This document shows, in pieces, positions 6,536 through 15,344 of a DNA stretch of 38,298 nucleotides. A program made the translations under genes and the position numbers. How positions within the stretch are numbered: the first letter of the stretch is position 1; the number at the start of each line of letters is the position of its first letter. The stretch comes from Thermovorax subterraneus (lineage in GTDB: Bacteria; Bacillota; Thermosediminibacteria; Thermosediminibacterales; Thermosediminibacteraceae), in the NCBI GenBank assembly GCA_021608145.1, contig JAKIHM010000022.1, positions 1-38,298 of the forward strand, read 5' to 3'. Under the pieces are notes generated by a model. The model was given only the letters and a program-made list of their open reading frames with translations, did no database searches and had not been told where the DNA came from.

Positions 6536-7270
6536 TCAAAGTTTCCCTAAGATGAAAAAGATATAAAGGGCTGCAATTTCGGAGAATTCATTGACCGCAC
6601 CATAGGTATCTCCCGTCATGCCGCCAATTTTCTTTAATATGTATACCGAAAACAAAATGCCGGATATAAAACTTAGAATAGCCAAAATTATCCCGTTAAA
6701 CTCCCCCGCTGCAAAAGCCAATATTAAACAAAAAACTGTAGGTAAGACAAGCTGAAAAGGAGATTTGTTCTGATTGAACACTTTCCCAAGTCCTTTTTCC
6801 CTGATGTAAGGGAAAAGGACGACAGACCAGGTCATAACCCATCGCGAAATCACCGGAAAAATAAAAAGCAGTTTCGGCCTGAACCAAAGGGGCACAGAAA
6901 CCAAAGCGGAATACTTTAATAAAAAAAGGGCAACAACCCCCATTACTCCGAAAGCACCCAGACGACTGTCCTTCATCACGTCGAGCTTTCCGTTTTTTTC
7001 TTTCCCGCAAAAAAGTCCATCCATCGTATCCGCAAAACCGTCTATATGTAAACCCCCCGTAATCACCGCTTCAACTACCACTATCAAGCACGCTAGCGCC
7101 GGAGCTGGAAGATAATTTTGCAAAATAGCATCAACCAAAGCCAAAACAATCCCGATAACCGCTCCTACTACCGGAAAGTATGGCAAAGAACGGATTATGT
7201 CTTTCTCTTCAAATTTTATATGAGGAAGCGGAATCCTCGTCAAAAACAAAAGAGCAATGTAAAAGCCCAT
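6536..7270 (-). CDS. cobS: Adenosylcobinamide-GDP ribazoletransferase (cobalamin synthase)
   Basis: A protein of 244 residues, the usual CobS length, with several membrane segments. CobS joins adenosylcobinamide-GDP with alpha-ribazole or its phosphate at the membrane to make adenosylcobalamin or its phosphate. Visible signatures are FLTRIPLP near the start, the acidic GGLHIDGFADTMDGLF motif and the downstream KDSRLGAFGV segment, all typical of CobS, plus GDTYGAVNE near the C-terminus. The ATG at 7270 lies 4 nt after the stop of cbiB, and its stop meets the start region of the phosphatase gene, so it sits inside one operon. Confidence 0.93.
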   Translation of the reverse strand: MGFYIALLFLTRIPLPHIKFEEKDIIRSLPYFPVVGAVIGIVLALVDAILQNYLPAPALACLIVVVEAVITGGLHIDGFADTMDGLFCGKEKNGKLDVMKDSRLGAFGVMGVVALFLLKYSALVSVPLWFRPKLLFIFPVISRWVMTWSVVLFPYIREKGLGKVFNQNKSPFQLVLPTVFCLILAFAAGEFNGIILAILSFISGILFSVYILKKIGGMTGDTYGAVNEFSEIAALYIFFILGKL

Positions 7271-7274
7271 TTTT

Positions 7275-8246
7275 TCACACCCTCGCTAATGTTAAAATCA
7301 GGATAACTTCACCCACAATTAGTCCCAGTATTGCAGTGCACACACTGAGATTTACCGAAAGTTTTATGTCTTCAAGGTTTATATCCCTCTTTTTTTCACC
7401 CATGTAAGGGTAAAAATGAAGTTTTCCCGAATAAGAATTCCATCCCCCTAGGCGGATACCGAGGGCACCAGCAAAGGCGGCCTCAGGAATCCCCGCATTA
7501 GGACTTTTATGCTTTCCAGCATCTTTCAGCATAGTCCTTAAAGCGTTTTTGCCGTCGAGCTTCAGAAAAAAAGATGCCGCTACAATTAAAATACCACCCA
7601 ACCGTGCCGGAACGTAATTCAAAATATCATCCATTTTTGCTGAAAACCAGCCGAAGTTTATGTATCTTTCGTTTTTGTAGCCTACCATCGAATCCAAGGT
7701 GCTTACAGCTTTAAAAGCCAGAGCAAGTGGTGCCCCACCTATAAAAGCGTAAAAAAGGGGCGATATAATTCCGTCGACGGTATTCTCTGCTACCGTCTCA
7801 ACCGTCGCCCTGCATATCTCCTCCAAAGAAAGCTTATCGGTGTCCCTGCCTACAATTCCTCCAAGCCGAAGCCTTGCATTTTTCATGTTGCCTTTTTTTA
7901 ACTCTGCCAGTATCGCAAGGGCTTCGTCAGCTAAATTTTTTGTGGCAATTGATGTATATACCAGCCATACCGACAATGTAAATCCCAACCAATAATTAAT
8001 TTCATAACATGCTCCTATTACTGCTGAGGTCATGAAATACACCGTGGGAACAGTTAAAATCCATAGAATAATTCCCGCCACTTTAAGCCCTATAGGGGTC
8101 TTAAAAATACCGTAAAGAATCCTTTCCAAAAAAGTTATTAGTTTCCCAATGAGAACTACAGGATGAGTGGGGCGAACAGGGTCACCCAGCAGCAGGTCTA
8201 GAACAAAAGCAAAAATAACGATTATGCCCTGAGTATATTCTGCCAT
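7275..8246 (-). CDS. cbiB: Adenosylcobinamide-phosphate synthase
   Basis: A protein of 323 residues with membrane segments, matching the CbiB/CobD membrane enzyme that attaches (R)-1-aminopropan-2-ol phosphate (or ethanolamine phosphate) to adenosylcobyric acid. Signatures include LLGDPVRPTHPVVLIGK at the N-terminus, GRDTDKLSLEEICRATVE and VAENTVDGIISPLFY in the middle, and KSPNAGIPEAAFAGALGI. It lies between cobD, which makes the aminopropanol phosphate, and cobS. It is 18 nt from cobD and 4 nt from cobS. Confidence 0.93.
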   Translation of the reverse strand: MAEYTQGIIVIFAFVLDLLLGDPVRPTHPVVLIGKLITFLERILYGIFKTPIGLKVAGIILWILTVPTVYFMTSAVIGACYEINYWLGFTLSVWLVYTSIATKNLADEALAILAELKKGNMKNARLRLGGIVGRDTDKLSLEEICRATVETVAENTVDGIISPLFYAFIGGAPLALAFKAVSTLDSMVGYKNERYINFGWFSAKMDDILNYVPARLGGILIVAASFFLKLDGKNALRTMLKDAGKHKSPNAGIPEAAFAGALGIRLGGWNSYSGKLHFYPYMGEKKRDINLEDIKLSVNLSVCTAILGLIVGEVILILTLARV

Positions 8247-8264
8247 AGTTATTTATCCACCTTT

Positions 8265-9347
8265 TCACCCATTTATAATTTGACTCAATGCTTCGATTAA
8301 AATTTCGTTTGCCCTTCTATCTTTAACCGCCACCCTAAAATATGTATCGTCCAAGAAAGCAAAATCGCTGCACGTCCTTATTAATATTCCCTTCTTGAGA
8401 AGTTCCCGCGCAAGAAAACTCGCTTTTAAGTTCCCTGTTATTTTAACTAGAATAAAATTTGCCGCTGGTTCGAATGGCTTAAAGAAATTGAATTCTTTTA
8501 AATTCCGCCATAAAAAATCCTTTTCCCTAAAAATGTACTCCCTGGTCTTTTTTATATAGTCCTCATCCTTGAGAACTTCTTTCCCAACAGCAGCTGCAAA
8601 CGTATTTACATTCCATGGATCTTTGAGTTTTTCAATTCTATTGATTAATTCCCTGTCTGCAATTGCAAATCCTATACGCAATCCAGGTAAGGCAAAAAAT
8701 TTCGTCAATGAACGCAATACTATAGTATTGGGATTATTAATTACCTCTTGGCTCAAACTCTCGTGTTCACCTATGAAATCTATGAAAGCCTCATCCAGAA
8801 GCAGAAAAGCACCTTTTCTTTTCGTTTCCTCCATAAGTGTTTTGATGATTTCTTTTTTTACAAGGTTCCCCGTAGGATTATTGGGATTACAGATTACCAC
8901 TAATGTTCCAAAAGATATCTTTTTTATTACCGATTCCACAAAAGCGTTGTCCCACACGAATTCATTTTTCGTCATGTCCAAAAGGTCCAGCTCGATTCCT
9001 CTATTTTTTGCTGCCAGAGCATATTCGGTAAATGTAGGTGAAGGTATTATGACCTTTGAAGGCCTTAAGGTTTCAAGAACGAGATTAATGAGTTCCACGG
9101 ACCCGTTCCCCGGAAGTACGTTTTCTTCGCCCACACCGTAGTAAGAGGCAGCCGCTTTTCTGAGCTCCCGCTGCTTTGGGTCGGGGTAATAAACAATGCT
9201 GTCGATATTTTTCTTTATAATTTCTCTCACCGAATCGGGAAATCCAAGGGGATTTATGTTCGCGCTAAAATCCAACAGGTCTTTATGACTAATCCCGATT
9301 TCCCTAATAGCCTCGTAGATGTTACCGCCGTGAAATCTTGTTTCCAT
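8265..9347 (-). CDS. cobD: Threonine-phosphate decarboxylase (PLP-dependent, CobD type)
   Basis: A protein of 360 residues of the fold-type I PLP family (HisC-like). ETRFHGGNI at the N-terminus and FSANINPLGFP are CobD-like. PLP-site signatures are GNGSVELI, NPNNPTGN, LLDEAFIDF and SLTKFFALPGLRIGF with the Schiff-base Lys. It would decarboxylate L-threonine O-3-phosphate to aminopropanol phosphate for CbiB. Histidinol-phosphate aminotransferase is the close alternative, but the flanking threonine kinase and cbiB favour CobD. ATG 9347 was chosen because GGCGGTGAT lies at a good distance; the longer frame would start at GTG 9356 inside that site. Confidence 0.87.
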   Translation of the reverse strand: METRFHGGNIYEAIREIGISHKDLLDFSANINPLGFPDSVREIIKKNIDSIVYYPDPKQRELRKAAASYYGVGEENVLPGNGSVELINLVLETLRPSKVIIPSPTFTEYALAAKNRGIELDLLDMTKNEFVWDNAFVESVIKKISFGTLVVICNPNNPTGNLVKKEIIKTLMEETKRKGAFLLLDEAFIDFIGEHESLSQEVINNPNTIVLRSLTKFFALPGLRIGFAIADRELINRIEKLKDPWNVNTFAAAVGKEVLKDEDYIKKTREYIFREKDFLWRNLKEFNFFKPFEPAANFILVKITGNLKASFLARELLKKGILIRTCSDFAFLDDTYFRVAVKDRRANEILIEALSQIING

Positions 9348-9363
9348 AAATATCACCGCCTGC

Positions 9364-10272
9364 TCACAAGACTAGCGGACCTCTATTTTCTATTTCCGTC
9401 CTAATTATCCTGTATTCTTTTCCGTAATGTTTCATTATGGTTCTCAACCCTTCGAAGAAGTTTTTGTCTGGTATGAAGTTTCTTTCGAAGAATATACCGA
9501 CCGCCGAGCCGCTGTGAGCGATGTTGACCCCAAAAGCGCCGAACTTTTTGCTCAAAGCTATCGCATCTTCCAAAAAGGGCTTATGCAATATCTCCTGGTG
9601 GGCCACAGCACTTTTAACCATGGCCTCTCCAAGCAGTCTAAAATCCTTCCTCGCAAAAGCCTGTCTGACCAGATATAGTGCTTCCTCTACTGCCGGTTCC
9701 TTTTTTCTATTTAACTGCTCGAGGTCTTTTCTGCTGTTAAACGTTATCGTATCTACTTCCTCCTCAGGGACAATTATATAAACGTTCATCGAAGGGAACT
9801 GCCCAAGACTTTCTCTCCAGGTTCCCCGAAGGTGGTCGAAAATCACGCATCCCTTGTACATCACGCCATCGCTCGGTTCTATAGACAGAGCTATATCCGC
9901 CACAAGGTCCGGTGATATATCTTTGTTTACAGCTCTGGCAGCAGCAAAACAAGCTGCCACAATATCGGCAGTACTTGAAGAAAGGCCCTTTCCTACAGGT
10001 ATTTGAGATATAATGCGCAGGCTGAAATCTGTTTCATTAAACCCCCAAAAATCCAGGAGCCTCCTTACGGCATACCAAGTTTTTCTTTGTTCTACCGGCA
10101 CATTTTTTTGATTTGCGGCAAACTCGCCTTCTCGCCTTTCGATCAACTTAATTTGCACCGTCGAATAAAGGGCAACAGGACAGGTTACAAGAAAGTTTTT
10201 TCCATTAATCATCCCCTGCACTATCTCACCGCAGCTTGCAGGACACCGAGCTTCCCCAATCAAATTTCTCAC
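9364..10272 (-). CDS. pduX: GHMP-family kinase, probable L-threonine kinase (PduX-like)
   Basis: A protein of about 302 residues of the GHMP kinase superfamily. The N-terminal ARCPASCGEIVQG and the ATP-binding PVGKGLSSSTADI loop match PduX-type kinases, which phosphorylate L-threonine to the phosphothreonine used by CobD. A C-terminal HSGSAVGIFF is the third GHMP motif. Its place directly before cobD supports that role. The GTG start at 10272 has AAAGGCGG about 8 nt upstream; TTG at 10263 with AGGAG is equally possible. Confidence 0.82.
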   Translation of the reverse strand: MRNLIGEARCPASCGEIVQGMINGKNFLVTCPVALYSTVQIKLIERREGEFAANQKNVPVEQRKTWYAVRRLLDFWGFNETDFSLRIISQIPVGKGLSSSTADIVAACFAAARAVNKDISPDLVADIALSIEPSDGVMYKGCVIFDHLRGTWRESLGQFPSMNVYIIVPEEEVDTITFNSRKDLEQLNRKKEPAVEEALYLVRQAFARKDFRLLGEAMVKSAVAHQEILHKPFLEDAIALSKKFGAFGVNIAHSGSAVGIFFERNFIPDKNFFEGLRTIMKHYGKEYRIIRTEIENRGPLVL

Positions 10273-10285
10273 TCCTGAACCGCCT

Positions 10286-10843
10286 TTACTTAATCTTTAT
10301 GGGTATGCCTGAAACCATAAAATACACTTCATCGGAGGTTGCAGCTATTATCTGATTTACTTCTCCGAGCAGGTCTCTATAAAACCTCCCTAGAGGATAT
10401 TCCGGCACCAACCCCAACCCCACCTCGTTCGATACTATGATAACCTTTTGTTTTAAACTTTTTGCTAATTTTAACATATTTTCGACTTCGTCGATGTATG
10501 CTTTTCTTAAATATTCCCTCTCCGTTTCATCTTCCACATCAACAGAACAAACCCAATTGGATGTTAGCAAGGCCATGCAATCGATAAGAATAGCACGGTA
10601 TTCATCATAATTTTCGTCTTCTTTTATATGTTTTAAGACCTTCGATAAAAATTTATGTTCTTCGAAAGTTTTCCATGTTGAAGGTCTCCTTTTTCTGTGA
10701 ATCAAAATGCGATGTTTCATCTCCTCATCTAAGGCCTGGGCTGTTGCTATGTATATTACTTTTTCTCCTAGCTCTCCTGCTTTTTTCTCTGCAAAGCGAC
10801 TTTTCCCGCTGCGGGCTCCACCTGTGACGAAAATTATCTCCAC
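10286..10843 (-). CDS. cobU: Bifunctional adenosylcobinamide kinase / adenosylcobinamide-phosphate guanylyltransferase
   Basis: A protein of 185 residues, full length for CobU. The P-loop GGARSGKSRFAE is at residues 8-19. HRKRRPSTWKTFEE contains the His-Arg region that takes part in guanylyl transfer, and VSNEVGLGLVPEYPLGRFYRDLLGEVNQ is a signature of the family. CobU phosphorylates adenosylcobinamide and then forms adenosylcobinamide-GDP for CobS. The GTG start at 10843 follows GGGAG. It lies between btuC and the threonine kinase, which suggests that imported cobinamide feeds directly into assembly. Confidence 0.93.
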   Translation of the reverse strand: MEIIFVTGGARSGKSRFAEKKAGELGEKVIYIATAQALDEEMKHRILIHRKRRPSTWKTFEEHKFLSKVLKHIKEDENYDEYRAILIDCMALLTSNWVCSVDVEDETEREYLRKAYIDEVENMLKLAKSLKQKVIIVSNEVGLGLVPEYPLGRFYRDLLGEVNQIIAATSDEVYFMVSGIPIKIK

Positions 10844-10867
10844 TGTATTTCATCTCCCGTTTCAGTT

Positions 10868-11914
10868 TCAAAGTCTGAAGTCTTTTTTGCTCTTTCTCAG
10901 CAAAAGATACAGGAAAAACGGCCCACCGAAAAGCGCCGTAAGTATACCTACCGGCAACTCTGTAGGGGCTATGACAATTCTCGACACCGTATCGGCCAGC
11001 ATAAGATAAAGTCCTCCTGCTAAAGCCGACATGGGATACAGTTTCCAGTGGTCAGGACCAACCATCATCCTCATTACATGGGGTATTATAAGCCCCACGA
11101 AACCTATAACTCCGCTCACCGAAACTGCAGAAGCAGTCAAAAGTGATGCCGCGGCTAGACTTATTTTTTTCAGTAATTCTATATCTACGCCTGTAAAAAA
11201 AGCCGTATTCTCGCCCAATTGAAAAATATTAAGCGCCCGAAGGTTGCATATTCCGACCAAAAAGCCCATGACCCCGTAAGGTAGGTTCATGTATACTTCT
11301 TTCCACCCCTGCGATGAAAAGCTTCCCAAAAGCCAAAAATAGATCTGATGCAGCTTTTGGTCGCTAAAATACATTAAAAATGACACCAGAGCCGATATGA
11401 AGCTGCTTACCGCTATCCCCGAGAGCAAAAGAGTGTTGGAATTTGCCCTGCCGGCAATACCTGCAACAACGTAAACAATTATTACAGTCATGAGAGAGCC
11501 CAAAAAGGCAAACAGGGGTATGGGTCCCCATCCCATAATACTTACTCCAGAAAATAACAAAATAGCCAGGGCTGCCCCTAAAGACGCACCGGATGATGCG
11601 CCGATAATGTAAGGATCGGCAAGGGGATTGCGGAAAATGCCCTGATAGATTACTCCCGCTGCCGAAAGTTCAGCTCCAACAAGGAAGGTCAAAATTATCC
11701 TGGGAAGCCTCAATTTTAAAATTATAACTTCATGGGATTGTGACCACATAGGAGGCAATTTATTTTGCAAAACCGGAATTCTGCTAAGTATAATTTTTAA
11801 AATCTCTGAGGGCGGGACATTGACTGCCCCTACCCCCAGCGAAAAGAAACTTCCGACTAACGTTAGAGCCAGCAAAAATAGGTATATTTTCCCAACCCTT
11901 TTTTTTGCGTCCAT
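10868..11914 (-). CDS. btuC: FecCD-family ABC transporter permease, probable corrinoid importer (BtuC-like)
   Basis: A protein of 348 residues with about nine or ten membrane helices, typical of type II importers of the FecCD/BtuC family. RLPRIILTFLVGAELSAAGV, FRNPLADPYIIGASSGASLGA and GFVGLIIPHVMRM are family signatures; the last contacts the ATPase. Iron-siderophore and heme permeases share these motifs. The cobalamin riboswitch and neighbouring cobalamin genes make a corrinoid the likely cargo. It is 13 nt after btuF. No ATP-binding subunit gene follows or precedes it in this window. Confidence 0.85.
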   Translation of the reverse strand: MDAKKRVGKIYLFLLALTLVGSFFSLGVGAVNVPPSEILKIILSRIPVLQNKLPPMWSQSHEVIILKLRLPRIILTFLVGAELSAAGVIYQGIFRNPLADPYIIGASSGASLGAALAILLFSGVSIMGWGPIPLFAFLGSLMTVIIVYVVAGIAGRANSNTLLLSGIAVSSFISALVSFLMYFSDQKLHQIYFWLLGSFSSQGWKEVYMNLPYGVMGFLVGICNLRALNIFQLGENTAFFTGVDIELLKKISLAAASLLTASAVSVSGVIGFVGLIIPHVMRMMVGPDHWKLYPMSALAGGLYLMLADTVSRIVIAPTELPVGILTALFGGPFFLYLLLRKSKKDFRL

Positions 11915-11927
11915 CCGATAACCCTCG

Positions 11928-12887
11928 TTAATCCTTAAAAATTTCCGGGTGAATTATTTTTGCGAACTGTTCAAGCCCATCCACCAATCTGGGAGTGGGC
12001 CTTTGGATTATATTTTCATCGACGTAATATACCTTTCCTTCCTTTATAGCTTTTATATTTTCCCAGCCCGGACGCTTTATTATATCCTCCTTCGTCTGAT
12101 TGCTGCTTCCGTGATGGGAGAAAATTATTATGTCCGGATTTTTTTCTATGATCATCTCCTGACTGTACTCGGGATACGCCTTTGCTGCGTCGGACGCAAC
12201 GTTGATACCTCCAGCCTTTTCGATGAGGTCATGGACGAAGGTGCCGGGTCCTGCTGAAGTGATAGGTGACGGCCATAGTTCATAAAAGACTTTCGGCCTT
12301 TTGTCCTCCGGTATTGAAGAAACTTTTTCTTCGATGGCTTTAACCCTGGATTTCAGACTGGCCACAAGCTCTTCAGCCTGCTCTTCTCTATTTGTAGCTT
12401 TTCCAACTAACAACAGTGCGTCAAAGACCTCATCTATATTTTTCGGATTTAACACCAAGACAGGGATTTGCAACTCTTCCAGCTTTCTCACCGGTTGCTC
12501 GTGCATGCTCGTTGCCAAAACTAAATCTGGTTTTAAAGCCAAAACCTTTTCCATATTGGGATCTGCAAACCCGCCAATTTTTTCCTTTTGCTTTGCTTCC
12601 TCAGGGTAATCGCAATAATCGGTGACTCCAACAACTTTACCGCCGAGTCCCAGGGCAAATAGGATCTCGGTATTACTGGGAGCAAGAGATATTATGCGCT
12701 CGGGTTCTTTCTCGATTGCTACCTCTCTGCCCATCTGGTCCTTTACCGTCAATGGATATGTACTGCTGGAGCTCTCGTTGGTATCGGTTTTGGAATTCGA
12801 CTTGCAGGATGCCAAAGTTATAGCAATTGCTACTGTAAGGATAACAACAAGCATTTTGTAAAGGGTGAATTTGCTTTTCACATTCAT
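11928..12887 (-). CDS. btuF: ABC transporter substrate-binding lipoprotein, probable corrinoid-binding (BtuF-like)
   Basis: A protein of about 319 residues. It starts with a lipoprotein signal: basic start, hydrophobic stretch, then lipobox LASC with the lipidated Cys near residue 28. The mature part is a periplasmic-binding-protein-like fold of the BtuF/FhuD class, with PERIISLAPSNTEILFALG and VVGVTDYCDYPEEA typical of corrinoid binders. It is the first gene after the cobalamin riboswitch. ATG 12887 lies very close to the GGGGGG ribosome binding site, so GTG 12881 two codons later may be the true start. Confidence 0.87.
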   Translation of the reverse strand: MNVKSKFTLYKMLVVILTVAIAITLASCKSNSKTDTNESSSSTYPLTVKDQMGREVAIEKEPERIISLAPSNTEILFALGLGGKVVGVTDYCDYPEEAKQKEKIGGFADPNMEKVLALKPDLVLATSMHEQPVRKLEELQIPVLVLNPKNIDEVFDALLLVGKATNREEQAEELVASLKSRVKAIEEKVSSIPEDKRPKVFYELWPSPITSAGPGTFVHDLIEKAGGINVASDAAKAYPEYSQEMIIEKNPDIIIFSHHGSSNQTKEDIIKRPGWENIKAIKEGKVYYVDENIIQRPTPRLVDGLEQFAKIIHPEIFKD

Positions 12888-12912
12888 ACCCCCCGTATTT
12901 TAATTTACCTCT

Positions 12913-12942
12913 AAAAAATAATCCCGGCCTTTCAGAGCCGGG
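12913..12942 (-). terminator. Riboswitch-controlled intrinsic terminator before btuF
   Basis: Read on the minus strand, CCCGGC (12942-12937) pairs with GCCGGG (12928-12923) around an 8-nt loop, followed by a T-rich stretch (ATTATTTTTT). It stands between the cobalamin aptamer and the btuF start, the standard layout for transcription attenuation when the ligand is bound. Confidence 0.8.
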
Positions 12943-12998
12943 AAAAATTCTTCTAAAACAGTACTCCCCCTTTCCTCCGAAGGCTTCGTACTAGAAAA

Positions 12999-13156
12999 CC
13001 AACAGGCAGGTCTCCTGGCTTCCGGTTCATCTTCCCTGCGCCTTCCCAGGATTTTTCATCCCAGTGGCCTAGCAGTTCATCCCCGGTTACAGTGGCGGGA
13101 CCGCTCAGGACTTTCACCTGATTCCCTTTTAAACCCAAAGGGTACCTGCTGGCAAC
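12999..13156 (-). promoter_or_regulatory. Cobalamin riboswitch aptamer
   Basis: The minus strand carries hallmarks of the adenosylcobalamin aptamer: GGGAATCAGGTGAAAGTCC, CGGTCCCGCCACTGTAACC, and the B12-box region GCCAGGAGACCTGCC near the 3' end. AGCAGGT near 13150 pairs with ACCTGCC near 13007 to close the outer helix. It precedes btuF, and the cobalamin operon runs from it. A promoter lies just upstream and a terminator downstream, so ligand binding should switch off the operon. Confidence 0.93.
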
Positions 13157-13176
13157 TATTCACTTTCCTTAAATTT

Positions 13177-13205
13177 ATTATACTTCAAACACAGATACTC
13201 TCCAA
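13177..13205 (-). promoter_or_regulatory. Promoter of the cobalamin operon
   Basis: On the minus strand, TTGGAG (13205-13200) and TATAAT (13182-13177) are separated by 17 bp. The -10 is about 20 bp before the start of the riboswitch. It sits immediately after the ptsI stop codon. Confidence 0.6.
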
Positions 13206-13206
13206 G

Positions 13207-14931
13207 TTATTTAATTTCCTCTAAAACTTTATTTAACATTTCTCTTATCTCAGTGGGGTTGTCCATTTCCAGGGCTTTATCCGCGATTTGCTTGGCTTGT
13301 TCAAAGGTCAAAGATCTAATCACCTTCTTGACCTGCGAAATAGAAGTGGCGCTCATAGAAAATTCGTCAAGACCCATCCCCAGAAGTATTGGAGCAGCAA
13401 GCGGGTCGCCAGCCATTTCCCCGCACATGCCTGTCCACTTTCCAGCCCTGTGGGAAGCGTCAATTACGTTTTTTATCAAACGCAAGACCGCTGGATGGAA
13501 TGGCTCGTACAGGTTTGCAATTTTTTCGTTCATCCTATCTACTGCAAGTGTGTATTGGATAAGGTCATTGGTGCCGATACTGAAGAAATCAACTTCCTTT
13601 GCAAGGATGTCTGCGGTTACCGCAGCCGATGGAATTTCTACCATTATGCCTACTTCCAGTTCCTCGTCAAAAGGTATTCCCTCATGCCTTAATTCGGCCT
13701 TCGCCTCTTCTAAAATCTCATTAGCTCTTCTCAATTCCGACAGGCTAGAAATCATCGGGTACATTATTTTAATTTTCCCGTAGTGGCTTGCTCTCAGAAT
13801 AGCTCGCAATTGCACTTTGAATAACTGAGGATTATCCAGGCACATTCTGATAGCTCTCCACCCTAAGAACGGGTTTAGTTCTTCGGGCATTTCGAGAAAA
13901 GGCAGCTTCTTATCCCCGCCGATGTCCAGAGTTCTAATTATCACAGGCCTTGGATACATTGCTTCTGCTACCTCTTTGTAAGCCCGGAACTGTTCTTCCT
14001 CATCTGGAAGGGTTTCCCTGTCCATGTAGAGAAATTCAGTGCGGTAAAGACCTATGCCTTCAGCGCCGTTCTCAAGTGCCCCTTTCACATCTTTAGGCGT
14101 CCCGATATTGGCAGCCAATTCTACGCGCCTTTTTCCGTCTTTTGTTTCAGCGGGAAGATCTTTTAATTTTTTCAATTCTTCCTTATACCTTTGATACTCG
14201 AGTTTTAATTCGCTATATTGTCTCAAAGTATCTTCACTGGGATTCACTAATACTATACCTTTATTTCCATCGACTATGATGGTATCTCCTTCTGAGACCT
14301 CATTAGAAATGCTGCCCAATCCTACTACCGCCGGAATTTCCAAGGACCGGGCCATTATTGCCGTGTGTGAGGTCCTGCCTCCCATGTCTGTGGCAAAGGC
14401 CTTAACCTTTTCCTTATCCATCTGCGCAGTATCCGAAGGAGTTAAATCCCTTGCAATGACGATGACTTCTTCGGCCAAATCTGCCAGAGATTGAATCGGA
14501 ATACCAAGCACATTCTTTATTAGTCTTTCACTTACATCTTTTATATCGGCTGCCCTTTCCTTGAGGTACTCGTCTTCCATACTATTGAACATATCAACGT
14601 ATTTTTTCGCCACCTGACTTATGGCGTTTTCCACAGTTATTCGCTCGCTTTTTATTTTTTCCCTTATCTCATCCATAAACATAGGGTCATCTAAAACCAT
14701 TATGTGGGCGTCGAAAATCTGAGCCTTGTCCTTTCCAAGCTCACGCTCGGCCTTCTCTTTAATTTTTATCAGCTGCTCCCTGGACTTCGCAATACCTTCT
14801 TCCAGACGTTTAATTTCCCCATCGATTTTATCTTCCTCAATGTTGGCCGTATTTATCTTAATTTCGATTTCTTTTAGCACAAAAGCTTTTCCTATTTCGA
14901 TGCCCGGCGAAGCCGCAATCCCTTGATACAT
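13207..14931 (-). CDS. ptsI: Phosphoenolpyruvate-protein phosphotransferase, PTS enzyme I
   Basis: A protein of 574 residues, the standard enzyme I length. The N-terminal part (1-230) is the HPr-binding and phosphohistidine domain with GGRTSHTAIMARSLEIPAVVG, whose His takes phosphate from PEP. The C-terminal TIM barrel (about 255-545) has GLYRTEFLYMDR, GTNDLIQYTLAVDR and the catalytic MCGEMAGD Cys. It phosphorylates HPr in the cytoplasm and so feeds the PTS permease encoded 7 kb away. GGAGGG precedes the ATG. It is 12 nt after a zinc-ribbon gene; no HPr gene is adjacent. No terminator is visible between it and the cobalamin promoter. Confidence 0.96.
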   Translation of the reverse strand: MYQGIAASPGIEIGKAFVLKEIEIKINTANIEEDKIDGEIKRLEEGIAKSREQLIKIKEKAERELGKDKAQIFDAHIMVLDDPMFMDEIREKIKSERITVENAISQVAKKYVDMFNSMEDEYLKERAADIKDVSERLIKNVLGIPIQSLADLAEEVIVIARDLTPSDTAQMDKEKVKAFATDMGGRTSHTAIMARSLEIPAVVGLGSISNEVSEGDTIIVDGNKGIVLVNPSEDTLRQYSELKLEYQRYKEELKKLKDLPAETKDGKRRVELAANIGTPKDVKGALENGAEGIGLYRTEFLYMDRETLPDEEEQFRAYKEVAEAMYPRPVIIRTLDIGGDKKLPFLEMPEELNPFLGWRAIRMCLDNPQLFKVQLRAILRASHYGKIKIMYPMISSLSELRRANEILEEAKAELRHEGIPFDEELEVGIMVEIPSAAVTADILAKEVDFFSIGTNDLIQYTLAVDRMNEKIANLYEPFHPAVLRLIKNVIDASHRAGKWTGMCGEMAGDPLAAPILLGMGLDEFSMSATSISQVKKVIRSLTFEQAKQIADKALEMDNPTEIREMLNKVLEEIK

Positions 14932-14943
14932 CTTATCCCTCCG

Positions 14944-15258
14944 CTAATCCTTTTTTAATATTTCTTCCACTTCTTTTACTATTCTGTAAGGTTTAGTAAT
15001 GATCCTAATGGGTAACGAAAGGAGAAATTTTGTTATGTCTTTTTCAAGCTCTTTTGTCATCCTGTAAGGTTTTGTTATTATCCGTTCGATAAATTCTGCC
15101 GCATAATTTTCTAATAATTTCTCCCTGTTTATTTCTATTTCACTGCCGCATTCTTCACATCTTACGCTTTTCAAGATTTTCCCGACATAGGTCACCACGT
15201 GTGGCGTATCCTTATTGCAATGAAGGCAAAAAAGTTCGGCCTTCATTTTGGAGTTCAT
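14944..15258 (-). CDS. Small zinc-ribbon protein of unknown function upstream of ptsI
   Basis: A protein of 104 residues. FCLHCNKDTPHVVTYVG followed by VRCEECGSEIE gives two CxxC pairs forming a zinc ribbon in the first 45 residues. The rest is helical and contains two copies of a short RIITKPYR(M/I) motif (about residues 65-72 and 90-97). Similar small proteins occur in Firmicutes under uninformative names. The ATG at 15258 has AAAGG at a good distance; an upstream TTG at 15282 is less likely. It is followed after 12 nt by ptsI, so the two are probably co-transcribed. Confidence 0.75.
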   Translation of the reverse strand: MNSKMKAELFCLHCNKDTPHVVTYVGKILKSVRCEECGSEIEINREKLLENYAAEFIERIITKPYRMTKELEKDITKFLLSLPIRIITKPYRIVKEVEEILKKD

Positions 15259-15344
15259 AGGGCAACACCTTTCTTTAATCAAAAAAATGGACTTTTTTTT
15301 ACTATACCTCGAAAATTAAAAAATATCAATATTAAGTTCTAAAA

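Noticed and set aside
8569-9141. A 190-residue open frame opposite cobD
   Set aside because: It is antisense to a confident PLP enzyme and shows no family features.
12953-13138. A 61-residue open frame on the minus strand
   Set aside because: It lies inside the cobalamin riboswitch and has no coding signature.
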